Source of the DNA: Solanum dulcamara
Taxonomy: Eukaryota; Streptophyta; Magnoliopsida; Solanales; Solanaceae
Assembly (NCBI RefSeq): GCF_947179165.1
Contig: NC_077240.1
Span: forward strand, 72,681,501-72,745,500
Direction: 5' to 3'
Length of the DNA: 64,000 nucleotides
Made by a program: the position numbers and the translations under genes. Positions 10,420 through 22,782 of this stretch are shown piece by piece; the first letter of the stretch is position 1, and each line of letters opens with the position of its first letter. The notes under the pieces were generated by a model. It ran no database searches and was not told where the DNA came from. It worked only from the letters and a program-made list of their open reading frames with translations.

Positions 10420-13400
10420 CTACTGGACTGCAATGACTCTGCTCTTTCGCGGTGGAGGATATCTTCTCAAAAATGCTCTAAAAAGAGTAAGAGCTTGTGA
10501 AGGAGAAGTATAGGGCACTTCATGAGCTGCACCTCTAACTGTAGCAAATGTTAAATATGTAACATTTTTGCCTTTTCTTAGCCCTCCAAATGATTGACTC
10601 CATCCTCCAATCTGAAAATTAATCAACAAATTATGTATACATATGTTTTCATTGTTCTATACCAACAACTTAGAGACGAAACCAAGATTTAGAATTAGTA
10701 GGTTTGAAGTGAGTGCCTTTATTATTAGGGGAAAGGGTTCAAATATGCCCTTGTACTGTACGATTCAGGTAAATTTACCCTTTGGTTACAAAGTCTCATT
10801 TTTACCCTCGATGTTACCAAAATAGCGTTCAATTTTTCATTTAGTCCATCTGTTAGTTCAAATGCATACTATTTTTATTTCCCTCCTATAAGAAAATAAT
10901 GTTTGATTGTTTTAACTAAAAGATTTCCTATAATTTGTCATAATAACTATTCAAATTTGATTTTGGAGAAATCAAGTAATAAACGTCGAAAGACAATAAT
11001 TTTAAAACCATAATGAAGTTAGGATTAAAGAAAAAAAAATATAGTCTGCACGTTCAATTAATAAAATTGATGTACAATGACATGTATTTATCCTCTTTTA
11101 ATGGTTTTACATAGTTAATGACACTTAATTACCTTCCGTTGGATTAAAATAAATTGCGTAGAGCTAAAATAAATTTATCTTTGAACTTTGTGGATGATCC
11201 GGATTTATCCTTTACTTTATGAGTATTCCAAATTTGCCCTTTATGTTGTCATCGCTAGCTCGAAAGTGCAAAATTGAGCTATTTTGATTATGACAAGCTT
11301 AAAAATGAGATATTTCTTTTAAGGAAGGATAAATTTGCTCTAAATTGTTTTTAGTGGCAACATTTGACCATTACCACTAAAACAAAAATGAAAAATCTGT
11401 TGCACTAAGTTATCACTATGTGCGGAGTCGAGGGAGAACATACCTGCAAGCCATCATACCAAGGACCATATTTGTCTAAAGCAACTAGCTTTAAATCTTG
11501 AGCAAGTAGTTTAGCAATTTTCCTAGTTTGGGTCAGTGGGAGTTTTGAATCTTGGTCTCCACTGGGACAAAAACAAAAGATACGCAAACAATCTTAGTAG
11601 ACTGACTAGTCACTTTTAATAAAACCAAAAATACCTTTGGGATAATGCATAACTATCCCCTAAATCATGAGATTTCGGAATCATGACCGAAATTTCAGTG
11701 ACACACTTTAACTTAATTAGTGTTCTATTACCCCTTCGAAAAAATTTTAAAAAAATAATAATTACACACGTGGCGCTCGCCTGTTGTGCAAACGCAGCCG
11801 ACTTACATAGCAATAGGTGCACGAAAATACAGAAAAGATGAGTTCGAGGGGGTAATAGGATCCTAGTTAAGTTAAGGTGTGTGACTGAGATTTCAGTCAT
11901 AATTTAAGGGGTACTTATGCATTATCCCAATACCTTATCCTAATAACTTCTTTTTTAGCACTAACAAAACTAACCTGAAAAGCAGAATTGGGATGTGCTG
12001 TTTTAATATATTTGACAGCACAGGTATAATGTCTATAGCTGCATCTTCCATCTTATACTGAAGGGGTCTGAAAATGCACAGGAAACAAGTAGACAAGCGA
12101 AAGTAAATATTTCTCCGTTTATCAATTTAAGCTTTTAGATAAAGCGATACATTACTGCAAGAGAGAGTAAAAAAGGAAGGAACGAGAACGGACCCCGAAC
12201 AAATCTCCCAGGAATATGGCAAGCAAGTGGTGTTAGCATATAGTGCCTTTTGAACTTCTGGCTTGTTAAGATACAAATTTATCCATTCAGTAAGGCATGG
12301 ATCAGCAACTTTTCCTACTTTCTTATCAAACTGTCGAAAGAATAGCAGCAACAAGTTAATTAAATCTAATTCCAAATCGATGAATTATGTCCTAAACATA
12401 GTTCGCATGGAACTTAGATTGGATATATACCTTCTCTTGTACTGTGGCCAGGTTTCCAAGGGCCCTTAGTTGTCCTGCTGCACTAGACGATACACATTTT
12501 GGTAAGAGTATATCATCCTTAACTGTATCAATTCCCATCTCCTCCGTTCTGAGTTCCATCACTTTTGTGCATTCACTAGATGTCTCATTATGTATATACT
12601 CCAGCACGTACCTTGTTTCATTACAGAGTGTTCTTTGCATATCGAGCAGTTCATCAGAAACGACACCATGTGCCCATAGATATTCAGCAGACTTCAAACT
12701 TATTTCAATATCTAGGAGTGGATTCCCAAGCTGCAAATTTATTCATTGGATTAAGTGAATATTTTGAATGTGAAACAAACTATCGATCAACAAATAGTTC
12801 ACGTATTGTAAACATTACTGCGATTGATTTAAGCTTGATCGGTTTAACATTAGGCATTCTGTTGTAATCAAGCAGCAATACTGCAAACTGTGGTATATAG
12901 TGACCTAATTAAGAACCAAAAAAAACTGTTAGTTGAACCAATCTTATGAGAATACACAATGAAACAACCATATAGACAGACATTATATATAAATATGCCC
13001 TTTAACTTGGATTCAGCTAGCATCTACGTCCTCCAACTTTGGGTGTGCACAAGTAGGTGCTTAAACTTGTATAAAATTTAACAAATAGAGACACAAAATT
13101 GTCATAAAGGACGACTGTGTCTATTTGTTCAAGTTTTGAATAGTTAAAGTGTCTACTTATGTACTAGTAATGTTAGAGGTCATAGTTGTCAATTGAAGCT
13201 AAGTTAAGGATCATATTTATGTATTATGTCATATAGATATGTCAACCTGCATAACTCTCCCCGGTTAAGTACACATCCGAGTTTCTATATTGAGGGAACT
13301 TGTTGAACCATTTGAGGATGAATTGGAGATTCTCCTTAGCTGTAAAACCAAATTAACATTTCAATTGCAGTGACTTACATATATAATTGTCTATTTCAGG

Positions 13401-14022
13401 AAAAATGATGTACCTGTTGCTGCATCATCCCAATTGATGTGGTCTGAGCTTGTATTTGAATACGAAAATCCTACTCCAATCGGGGAATCAACATATAGCA
13501 TGTTCGATTCTGTTTCGTGTTATAATAGCAATCAAAATCAATCATTTGTTATCCGATTTTCGGGTAATAAAATCATTCAAGAAACATTACCTAAATTCCA
13601 GGAATACTTGTTTTTCATTAGGCTCCCATCTTTCCTTGGCCGAAAAGGACCATTTTCCATAAAAGCACCATAACCCACAGATGAACAACCAGGACCTAAC
13701 ATATTGGATTTCAATCAAAATAAATGGAGAAGTGGTATATTATATTTGCTCGGACTCTCCAAAAATGTTGTCACCCCTATAACATAGAAAGAAGTATACC
13801 TCCATTGAGCCACACAGTAAGGGGAAGTGATGCTGCATTTTCTGAATCTGCTTCGACGAAATAATAAAAGAGAGCTCTGCCATGTTGAGAATTTGTAACA
13901 ATATAACCAGAGTGTTGTTTGAAGATAATATTTGGAGGTTGTCCAGGAAGAGAATTTATGATCTCAGCACTTGATTTGTAGAACAAGAAGGAAGAAAAGA
14001 TACAGAACCATATTGGAACCAT
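10420..14022 (-). CDS. Serine carboxypeptidase-like protein, SCPL45-type, copy 2
   Basis: Tandem paralogue of the gene at 1628-5851, predicted secreted S10 family protein. Exons (minus): 13800-14022, 13591-13695, 13414-13509, 13247-13339, 12819-12904, 12431-12730, 12194-12330, 11975-12067, 11444-11561, 10420-10611. They total 1443 bp (480 aa) with consistent phases, and six middle exons match copy 1 in length exactly. Ser in GESYAG (exon 4), Asp in SGDQD (exon 9) and His in RGAAHEVPY (exon 10) are all present. Differences: shorter signal region and C-terminus, exon 7 longer by three codons. The exon 7 donor reads GG|GTCCGT, a weak site; if not used, translation would stop soon after and remove Asp and His. 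Introns carry MITEs different from copy 1. Confidence 0.88.
10720..10860. repeat. Fragment of Solanaceae 'few-kb dispersed' repeat
   Basis: Upstream-of-stop flank of SCPL copy 2 intron 9 holds phrases such as AAATATGCCCTTGTACTG and TTTACCCTTTGGTTAC, typical of dispersed foldback repeats also seen near 2844 and 12990. A partial complementary arm may lie near 11180-11240 (TTTATCTTTGAACTTTG). Limits are uncertain. Confidence 0.3.
11638..11930. repeat. MITE with 6-bp target duplication, intron 8 of SCPL copy 2
   Basis: 293 bp with long inverted arms: TGGGATAATGCATAACTA at the left and TTATGCATTATCCCA at the right. It is flanked by TACCTT at 11632-11637 and 11931-11936. Inner arms (GAAATTTCAGTGACACAC / GTGTGACTGAGATTTC) also pair. 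It is absent from the corresponding intron of copy 1, which has other elements instead. Confidence 0.8.
12979..13230. repeat. MITE in intron 4 of SCPL copy 2
   Basis: 252 bp, starting GACATTATATATAAATATG and ending CATATTTATGTATTATGTC, an extended inverted repeat. Flanks share ATATAGA (12970-12976 and 13231-13237), a likely target duplication. A related element lies at 15305-15590. Confidence 0.7.
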
Positions 14023-14160
14023 TTTCAGATGAAAAAAAAAAAGGAGGAAGAAGTGAGTTTGAGTGTGTTAAAAAATTGAAGAACAATAATTGTACATTAA
14101 TATTAACTTATTATAATTAATAATTGAAGCAGGCCATGAGGATTTAAATATTACATCATA
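14023..14160 (-). promoter_or_regulatory. SCPL copy 2 upstream block conserved in paralogue
   Basis: Shares AATAATTGTACATTAATA, TTATTATAATTAAT and GGCCATGAGGATTTAAATAT with 5852-5990. The last contains a TATA-like ATTTAAAT on the coding strand. Conservation of about 140 bp next to both start codons, with divergence beyond, marks the extent of the duplicated unit or a retained core promoter. Confidence 0.4.
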
Positions 14161-14666
14161 CTGATATTAAAAAAACCCATGCCATCCATAATTTAATTGT
14201 TTAATATCCCAATGAAGCCTTGATATACTATAGGGTGTAAGGGGTTAACTCCGTGGTTAAACACGTTCAAAATTCACCTTAAAATTTTAATTTTAGGCGT
14301 TATATTTTATTTTTCGTATTCTCTTAATGAAAATTATAAATTTATTAGTGGGCGTAAGGGTTTTCATTGAAAAATTATACCAACATCAAAACTATTCATT
14401 TTATATATGTAATTGATGTTGAATATCTTTAATTGGCTATTCCGTGTGTTTGTTTTTTTATATTTCGAAAATAAAAATCTTAGCTAATTAAGAATGCACG
14501 GAAGAATGATAAATCAATTAAAACTCATCCCACACTACTTAGGGTTGGTTATAAGAATATTTTTATATCTGGTTCCGCTCTATTCAGACCCATTTTGTTC
14601 TAAAACGAGTAAAGAATAGGTATGTTAAGCCAGAGAAATTAGACAAAATGTCCGTTAGATTAAAAT
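14161..14666. other. Intergenic, no gene seen
   Basis: AT-rich; a GGGTGTAAGGGGTTAACTCC phrase and a later GTGGGCGTAAGGGTTTTCA phrase may be remnants of a foldback repeat. No frame or domain stands out. Confidence 0.35.
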
Positions 14667-15261
14667 TGTTGGGGAAATAATTAAAATACCACAATAATAT
14701 AACTTGGTATTTATCAGAATAACAGTACCGAATATAAGATAGATATTACTATTAGTATATTAAGTAAAACACAATTAATACTTGAGTCGTGCTGGACACT
14801 GTTTTAAAAAAACTATTTCAAGCGATATGAAATATTTTGTCCTAAAAATCTATTTCAGCCATGTGAAATATTTTTCATTAAACAAATCTTCTCTATTTAA
14901 ATAGAGGATACAGAAATTAACATAAGCAAGTTATTAGAAGAGAATAAAATAGCAAAGCCAAATTTAATAAAACTTAAAAAGAAGAAAGGCAAGGAGAGAG
15001 GCAGAACGTGAGGGAGAATATAAGAGAGCTGATAGATTTTGTTTCTCCATTACTCATATGGGAAAGATGCCTTATACATAGGCCAATAGAAAGCTTATCA
15101 AAGGACAAAGTGGCTTGGACAATTGGACACAATGTTTTCATGCAAGAAGCACTCATAGAAGAAGTTGTCCTTCTATGCCAAGTGTCTCCAAAAACTTTAA
15201 AATATCATTACAAAAATTTCTTATCCGGCCTACTTTTATTTGAATTATTTCAGTGTTAACA
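14667..15261 (+). repeat. Possible copia-like LTR relic
   Basis: Begins TGTTGGGGAAATAA and can be closed at TGTTAACA about 595 bp later. A CTATTTAAATAGAGGA promoter-like palindrome lies near 14894. No matching target duplication and no second copy in the window. An 83-codon frame at 15008-15259 falls inside and is not recognised. Confidence 0.35.
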
Positions 15262-15304
15262 TGTTGTGTATTTTTATTTTTTCATGTTGTGTATTTTAGA
15301 ATGG

Positions 15305-15590
15305 ACGTAATACATAAATTGTCTTTAATTTAGCTACGGTTGATATTCATGTCCTATAATTTTGAATGTGCATAAGTAAATATTTAAACTTGTATAAAAT
15401 TAAATAAGTAGACACACGTATCTTACATGACATAATATACGTAAGATGTCAAGTAGCACATAAATTCTTTATATAAAATAAATATATCTATTTATTAAAT
15501 TTTGAATAATTAAAATATCCACCTGTGCACTAATAAAATTTAAAATCATAATTATCGGCTTAACCCATGGGTCATATTTATGTTGATGCC
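15305..15590. repeat. Degenerate copy of the 12979-13230 MITE family
   Basis: Shares the order of phrases with the intronic MITE: GTAATACATAAA start, ATGTGCATAAGTA, AAACTTGTATAAAATTAAA, and an inverted GGGTCATATTTATG end. More diverged than the intronic copy, with an internal duplication around TATCTTACATGACATAATA. Confidence 0.5.
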
Positions 15591-15755
15591 TTTAGAATTT
15601 GATGAAGTAATCAACATGTGATGGTGTCATATCATGGTGTTGTGGGTTCACCGTGACACGAGTATTTAGCAAAAAAAAAAATTCTATTAAATTTTATTCT
15701 TTGCATCTACTTTTGAAGAAAAAAATTGAATTTCTCTTATATTTTTAAGGGAAAA

Positions 15756-16080
15756 AGATATGATATACCCATCAATTTTATATTTTAAATTTGATATACT
15801 TCTCTTTATAAAAAAGGTTTATATATATTTGTACTGTTACATAAATAGTCAAGATATATCCTTTTGGTCTAACGAGAGTGAAAAAATAAGTTTTTGTTTT
15901 TTATTTTATTTTTATAAAAAATTTTGAGTTTATTATTTTGATGATCAAATTTATTTTTTTCACTTATTTTTTGTAAAATTTATCATAGATGCCCTAATTT
16001 TAATTTATCTACAAATACAAAAAAAAAATTACAATATAGCTGCAAAAGAATAGTTTATATTGTAAATATATTATATTTAT
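15756..16080. repeat. Dispersed repeat shared with 62660-63000
   Basis: The phrases TTTTGATGATCAAATTTAT and AAATTTATCATAGATG.CC recur in the same order at 62870-62935. No coding potential; presumably a MITE-like dispersed repeat. Termini not defined. Confidence 0.45.
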
Positions 16081-16120
16081 GTGTATATCTATAACTTCAA
16101 GGTGTAATTACACCATTAAG

Positions 16121-16395
16121 TGTAGTAACTCCCGCACCTCCATAAACTTCCCCGGCCTCTTGATCTTCCTCCATAACTTTCATGATTAATGTCTTCATAA
16201 CTTTCATGGTTAATGTCCTGTTTATAAGTAACCTTTTGTATGCCTCTATGTAACACTATGAATAGAGGCATCAGAGTTTATATTGGATACACTTGAACAA
16301 TCGAAAGAATAAAAAAGCTTTCAACTTTTATCTCTCTTATTTCTTGTCTACTTTTTTGCTATATATTGTTACTCTTTTAACTTAATTTTATAACA
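16121..16395 (+). repeat. Short LTR-like sequence (275 bp)
   Basis: Starts TGTAGTAACTCC and ends ATAACA, followed by CGTTATCAACACGAG, a phrase that often follows short copia/TRIM LTRs in plants. A TATA-like CTATGAATAGAGG lies at 16256. No partner LTR was found in the window, so a truncated element or solo copy. Confidence 0.5.
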
Positions 16396-18327
16396 CGTTA
16401 TCAACACGAGTCTCAAAATTCATTTCAATATCATCCCCGACTAGAGTTCAATTTGATTTCGTAAGTGGTGACCAATTTGATTTTGTAAGTGTGACCAATT
16501 TTGATATCCAATACGCTTGTAGACAATAAAATTTGATTCGAGAAAACAATAATAAAGACTGGAAAATATCGTGATGGGTCTACTTGAGTAACTGATTTAT
16601 GATGGATCTACTTGAGTAATTGATTTATTTTTTATAATTAATTTTAAAAATATTGACAAATAAACATTAATACTAGTTAATTTTAATTTAAAATTTGATT
16701 ACATTTTATAAAATTCAAGAATAAGATAAATGCTTCAATTGAATACCTAATACAAGTTATTTATAGAGACATTAAACAAGCTTTTATTGTATTGTTAAAA
16801 AACTTTTTGTTAAAAAAGAATGATGTGACATGGCATCTCATTAGGAGAGAGGAGTATATTTTGAGGGAAATTATAACGATCTATTCTATCGTTAAAAATA
16901 TTTGCATTAAAGGTATATGAATCTCATTCATCATAAGGTTAGGATCAATTCCTTGGTATGTGAGTGTTTTAGATGTGAATTAAGGTTGTACTATGCTTCT
17001 ATCTCAAAGTTAAGTTGAAAGTGTCTTTTCGATTTAGTTTCGGAGTTAAGTTTAAACTAAGGTCAACTTCAAATGACCATAACACTAAGTTTATAATTAA
17101 TTAGGTTGCCTATGACCTATCAAATTAAAGGTTTATGAGTCTTCTTTCCAAATCCATCAAGTTTTCCTCATTTGGAGTTCGGAGTAAAGAGTTATGCCCA
17201 TTTTACTAAACACAGTCCGAGCTGAGGCGCCATGGCAGGATTGGACCTGCCATGGTGGGATCCGATGGGCCAGAATTTAAAAGGAGCAAATTTTTATTAT
17301 CTCCTTTTTCCCTTAAGTGCCAAAATAAATGAGGGTTATCTTATAAATCCCCCAAAAGTTGCTCTAGGTATGGAGAGAAGGGAGGAGGAGATTTCTAGCG
17401 CAAAGAGGGCTGTAGACCACAGATTTCAGGCCCATCTCCATAGTTTTTCCTTCCGAAGGACAGATATCGAGCGATAATCCTTCTACAATTGCTTGGCACC
17501 CACGTAGGCTAGGTTTCTTTATTGAATAGTTATAAATTTGTTCCCATCGCTTAATATAATGTAGATTGATGGGAGAGTTTATGCTTAGGCCCTCGAGCAC
17601 GGAGTTTGAATGGTTAAATGATTGTCAATTATTGTTTAGAGTGGAAATATATGATGTGGGTCATGATTATTATGTGACTAGTTATAAAGCTCCAATATTG
17701 AATGTTAACCTTGGTAAAAAATATTTAGAACGTTAATGACTCTTGCAAGACTAAATGTACACAAATGTTGGATTATTATAAGATCCTGAGACTTATGGGT
17801 ATGCGATATTGATGTATATAGAGGAATGTGTTTCTACAAATAATTTTGTGTGTTCATGTTGGCTACCCCTTATGAAATACTTGAGCGATGCGTATCATAA
17901 AATAAAGGGTGAATGTGAATGACTTAGTGTTGATAAATTTCATGCCATGAACCTATTTGATTAGATGTGGTTGTAGGTCATGGTTTAGTCTATATCATAG
18001 AAAGACTCTTAATATATAGTAATTGATAGTGTATGAGTAATATTGTGAAGTTTTCTATGTATTTAATTGTTGTGGTTTGGGTGATTGATATATTGTTGTG
18101 ATTGGTGTACAATTCTAATACCGTGAATCCATATTCTTAAACTTGCTCTATCAAAAGTGATGCCTTGAATAAAGAGGGTTGGATGAAATATTGTTAAAGA
18201 AGGGAAAGTTGTAATGAAACTTAATGAAATGACTAATGTGATCAATTACTTGCAATGAACCTATTACTTGATTGTGCACGTATGTAAACTATTCGTTGTG
18301 GGCTGTGATTTTGATTGTCATATATTA

Positions 18328-18358
18328 GATCAGATGTCATATTTCGACAAACACAACA

Positions 18359-18405
<47 letters not shown>

Positions 18406-18590
18406 TAGATTGAGTGTCATATTTCAATACATTTATTGAATCGGGTGTCACGTTCTGATATATTTATTGGATCGGATGTCACATTCCAACACATATATAT
18501 TAGATCGGATGTCACATTCCAACACATATATATTAGATCGGGTGTCACATTCCGACACATATACAAATTGAATCGGGTGTCATGTTCTGT
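18328..18590. repeat. 32-bp minisatellite plus (AC)n(AT)n in left LTR
   Basis: About seven copies of a GATCGG(A/G)TGTCACATTCC unit, with an (AC)n/(AT)n tract at 18349-18406 between the first two. The right LTR has only two units (27030-27090) and no dinucleotide tract. Confidence 0.85.
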
Positions 18591-19428
18591 TTGGATATGG
18601 ATTCCATGAGAGAACTATTATGTGGCTATCATCTGCGAATTAATCTTGATTGTATATGTGATCATAGAGAAACTGACCTAATAATAATTAAGCATGCCCA
18701 TCATGTGTATTAATTCTTATGAAAGGACCATGGGTCCAATTATTAACATGTGGACTGTTATATTTTAGATTGACACTATGAAACTGTATAATGCTCCTAA
18801 AATGGTAAATTGATAATGTGTTCATGTATATGCCTGTTTGAATTATGTTATAGTTGCTACATAAGTCTGTATCGTAAGAATGAGGCAGTGGATAAATAAG
18901 TGGAGAGCAACTGATGTGTTATTTAGTAATATTAGTGGGTTAGAGTTAGATATTGATGGCATCATATTGGTACATGTGAAAAAGGGGATATTGGGAGAGA
19001 CCTCGGAGGTTCTGCCTCCGGACAAGCCGCCCTGTGGGAGAAATTTCGCTATGGTGAGGTTGTCATAGCAGGTTAGGTCTCGCCATGTTGGGCTAGTACG
19101 GTTAGAACATGAGCGTTAGTCCACCTTAATCTTGCCCTCCTACAAGTTAGAATCTAACTATTCTAGGGCCAGGTGTTTGTGTGAAAGTTAAAGGTAGTAG
19201 ACTGGTTAGACAAATTTAGTAATAGCCCGTAGTTCAGAAACTCCTCTATATGATAGAAGGGCTGGGCCTTGATCTGTATTAGAGTTGGCAGCAGACCAAC
19301 TAAAAGGAATAAGTGTTGGGCTTGAAGAAAATTAGGACGTTATTGGGAATGGTAAAAAATTTTGCACAAAGGTTTGGCGGTTTATTTCCTTAAGAACATA
19401 TTTTCTTATTGATTTCTTGATATTATGC

Positions 19429-22400
19429 TGTAACACCTCCCAAAAAAATTTCCTAAGATTCTGACCCTCCTTGTATTCGGGTAGGGTCGAACACTAGTAT
19501 TGTGACATATATGCATGAGTTAAGATGATTCTCCGAGAAATTAAAAGAGTGTTAGAGGTGATGTGGGGTCACAAAGGACCCCTAGGACCGAGCTAAGTCC
19601 AAAAGAATTCTTCTTGGGTAAGTTGTCGAAGGAGTTTGTATAAAGGTCGACTTTTAATGACCATATCGTTTGAAATATGATGAACTGGATAGACCACGAC
19701 CTACCAAATTAAAGGTCGTCGAGTCTTCTTTCCAACGCCACCAAGAATGTAATTTTTGGAGTTGGAGTCAAAAGATATGACGATCTTAAGATGAACTAGC
19801 TCGACAGAAATTTTAGGCCTGGGTTGCAACTGCTTGGAATATGGCCTTGAAGCCGCAAGGGCGCGACGCGCCACTATCACGCCAGGAACACGCCTTAGTA
19901 GTTTGTCCCCTGGAGCGTCGTGCCACATTGGGTAGCAGGGTTTTTCAAGCCTATTTTCCAGAACTCAGAAAACTTGGGCTTGGCGCTGTAAGGGCGCAAT
20001 GCGCCACTATCGCGTCAAGAACACGCCTCAGTAGTTTGGTCCTTGGCGCGTCGCGCCACTAACCAATGTGCAGGTTTTTAGTCGTAATCTACATGGCGCC
20101 GCAATGGCGCGAGGCGCCACTATCGCGCCAGGAACGTTTTCAGCCTATTTTTCAGAATTTTGGAGAAAGGGCAATTTGGGAATTTGTCCCAAATTATATA
20201 TGTATCATCCTTCAATATTTTGGGGATATATTTTTAGCCCCTCTCTCTCTCTAGAAAAGCCCTAGAAAGATCCTCTATCTTCCTCTTCTTCTTCTCCAAG
20301 TTCTTCCTTAACAAAGAATTGTTCCAAGAGCTTCAAGATTCAAGTCTTCACTAAGGTATGTAAGGCTAACCTAAAATATGGATTGAGTTCTTCCATATGC
20401 CCATAGATGTGTTGGATAGGAGTTGGGAAAGGGTTGAACCTTCTAAGAAGGTTTTTCTTGAAAGTTTTTTCTAAACTATAGAATGTTTTTAGCTACTATT
20501 GGTTGATTGATGTTTTTAATGCCTTGAGTTACTAAATAGTTATCTTTCATAATTATTGACTACAAATGTATCTTTGTATATAGATTTATAGATGTTGATG
20601 ATATTCTTTAGTTGAGTTTTGTTGAGAGTATGGATTCATGTTTCATTCACATGAACCCAAGATGAGATTTCTTTAGTCATAATTTGTCTTGAGTTGAGAT
20701 GGATGGTTTTGTGTACATGTGTATTGATTTGATAGTTAAGAATGTCCTTTTGCTTCCATAAATTGAACATATGACTAAAATAAGGATTTTGGAGTAGATG
20801 TTTGACGATTGATGTGATGATGATATTAGACAATGATGTGATGATAATATTTGATGATGATGATGATGTGATGATGATGTTTGATGACGATGTGAATAAT
20901 GGTATTTGACGATGATGTGAATGGAGAGGTTATGTTGATGAGGATGTTGTGTGATGAAGTGGATTGGAGTCTAATGTGATTTTGTGGTATGCGATGTGCA
21001 TAATTTGAGTTGATTGAAGTCTTAGGAATATTTTGAAAATAAATGATCTTTTGAGAAGGAGCTTTAAATAAATTATTTGTGAACCTTTTTGTATAAACTA
21101 TTTACACACTATTTTGAGTCTAAAGGATTATTAGTTTCATCTATGATTTAAAAAGAGTTTAAGCATGAGTTGAGTTTGAAAAGTCTTTTAATTATTTTGA
21201 ACATGAGTATTTTGAGTATAAATGAGTTGAACATTTTTACACAAAAATGTCTATTTTAAGGTAGAGTTGAGGAGTTGGAATTATATTTTAAATGCATATA
21301 ATATTTTCTACATCCATTGAGTTGAGATGGTATCAATTTAAAGAGAAGAGTTTGATGATTTGAGATGAGTCGATTTGAAAGAAGGTCCAATGAGGCCAGA
21401 TTTGATTTGAGTTTTGAAAAGAGTCTAATGAGACTAAATGAGTTGATTTGAAAGAGTCCAATGAGAGTAAATGAGTATTTTGAGTATTTTACTCACTTGA
21501 TAGATATGATCATATTGAGTCTTGGGAGGAGTATCGAGCATCGAATTGGGAAGAGTATAGTCCATACTCGAACCAATAAACTACATCGCCAAACGTAGGA
21601 AGGGATGGAACCATTAAAATTGGATGCTTCCCATGGAATCGAACCATTAAAGTTGGATGTTTCTCTTTTTATTGTCCTGACATTATAGGATTTGGTTGGA
21701 TTGGATCTATGATTGGTTGATCGTTCATACCCTGGCAAGGTATGGACGGACGTGGCAACAACGTCAGATTATTGTACTATCACTCGCTCATATGGTGATA
21801 GTTGTCGGTTAAAGAAACTCCCAATTGAATGGATTGTGCTTGATATGGTTGGCTTGATTGTGACTGTAGATGATTTGAGTTGAATTGTAAAACATTGCAT
21901 AGTTTAATTTGCATATTTATTGAGTTGAGTCCATTGAGTTTGATTGTTGAGTTGATTGTATATGATCGGATTGGGTTAGATGAATATATGATTGGATTAT
22001 GTATGATCTGGATGGATATGTGATTGACTTCGAGCTAACGGTATATGATCGAATTAGATTGAATGATTTAATTGAACTGTATTGTGTAAGATTGAATTGG
22101 ATTGTATGGTATATGATTGGTCTTTGTCTAAAAATGTATTCTTACTTTAGACTTATGACGCCTTATTTGAGTCTCTCTTATCTTTCTTAGTTGAGATGTT
22201 TGAACCAGCGTTGCTCTTCCTTGAGATATGTTTTATTCTGCCATATTACATACTCGTACATTCCACGTACTAACGTTCATTTGAACCTGCATTGTTTCAT
22301 GATGTAGAGACAGGTTTAAGAGATCGTCAATAGAAGTACCATTGAGGATCTATACACACTCAGCGTATTGGTGAGTCCTTCCCTTCATCCGGAGGATACT

Positions 22401-22782
22401 GCTTATATCATTCTTGCATCGAGTTAGCCGTTTTTATTTTGATTTGAGGTAGCCATGAACATGTCATTGGCACCAATTAGATAGTAGTAATAGAGGCTTC
22501 ATAGACTAGATAGTGAAGGGTCGATTGAGTATTTCTTTCCTTAAATTATTCTTGTCAAACTATTTTTAGTGACAAATATTTTAGTTGATTTGTTGGTCCA
22601 TGGCCTTTATTCTTTGAGTTGGGTGGGTGATTTGAGTTGCCCGCTAAATTATTTTTTATTTTTAAACTTTTTGCTGAATGAATGAATGAACGGATGTGTG
22701 ATCAGGCTATGTGGTTCACTTGGGAGCCAGAAATGGTTTCTGAGTGCCGGTTACGTCTAGGGTACCCTCCCAGGACGTGACA
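19429..22782 (+). mobile_element. Nested 3.35-kb solo LTR
   Basis: Starts TGTAACACCTCCC and ends GGACGTGACA, flanked by TATGC (19424-19428) and TATGT (22783-22787). The unoccupied site TATGC is seen at 27929-27933 in the right LTR of the host element. No PBS, polypurine tract or coding domain inside, so a solo LTR formed by LTR-LTR recombination is the simplest reading. Long LTRs with TGTAACACC starts are common in Solanaceae Ty3-gypsy non-autonomous families. A promoter-like zone (TTGGGGATATATTTTTAGCCC, CT-rich leader) lies near 20220-20290. Confidence 0.8.
19850..20140. repeat. GC-rich palindromic repeats in solo LTR
   Basis: Three to four diverged copies of a GGCGCGACGCGCCACTATCG..CCAGGAAC unit (around 19858, 19989, 20046, 20104). 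Each contains a GGCGCG/CGCGCC palindrome. They are the only strongly GC-rich, CpG-rich patch in this AT-rich LTR. Confidence 0.75.

Noticed and set aside
15008..15259. 83-codon plus-strand frame as a small gene
   Set aside because: No recognisable motif, no promoter or homology context beyond a probable LTR relic, and base composition like its surroundings.
18242..18451. Cys/Val-rich minus-strand frame
   Set aside because: It is a translation of the (AC)n microsatellite, not a protein.
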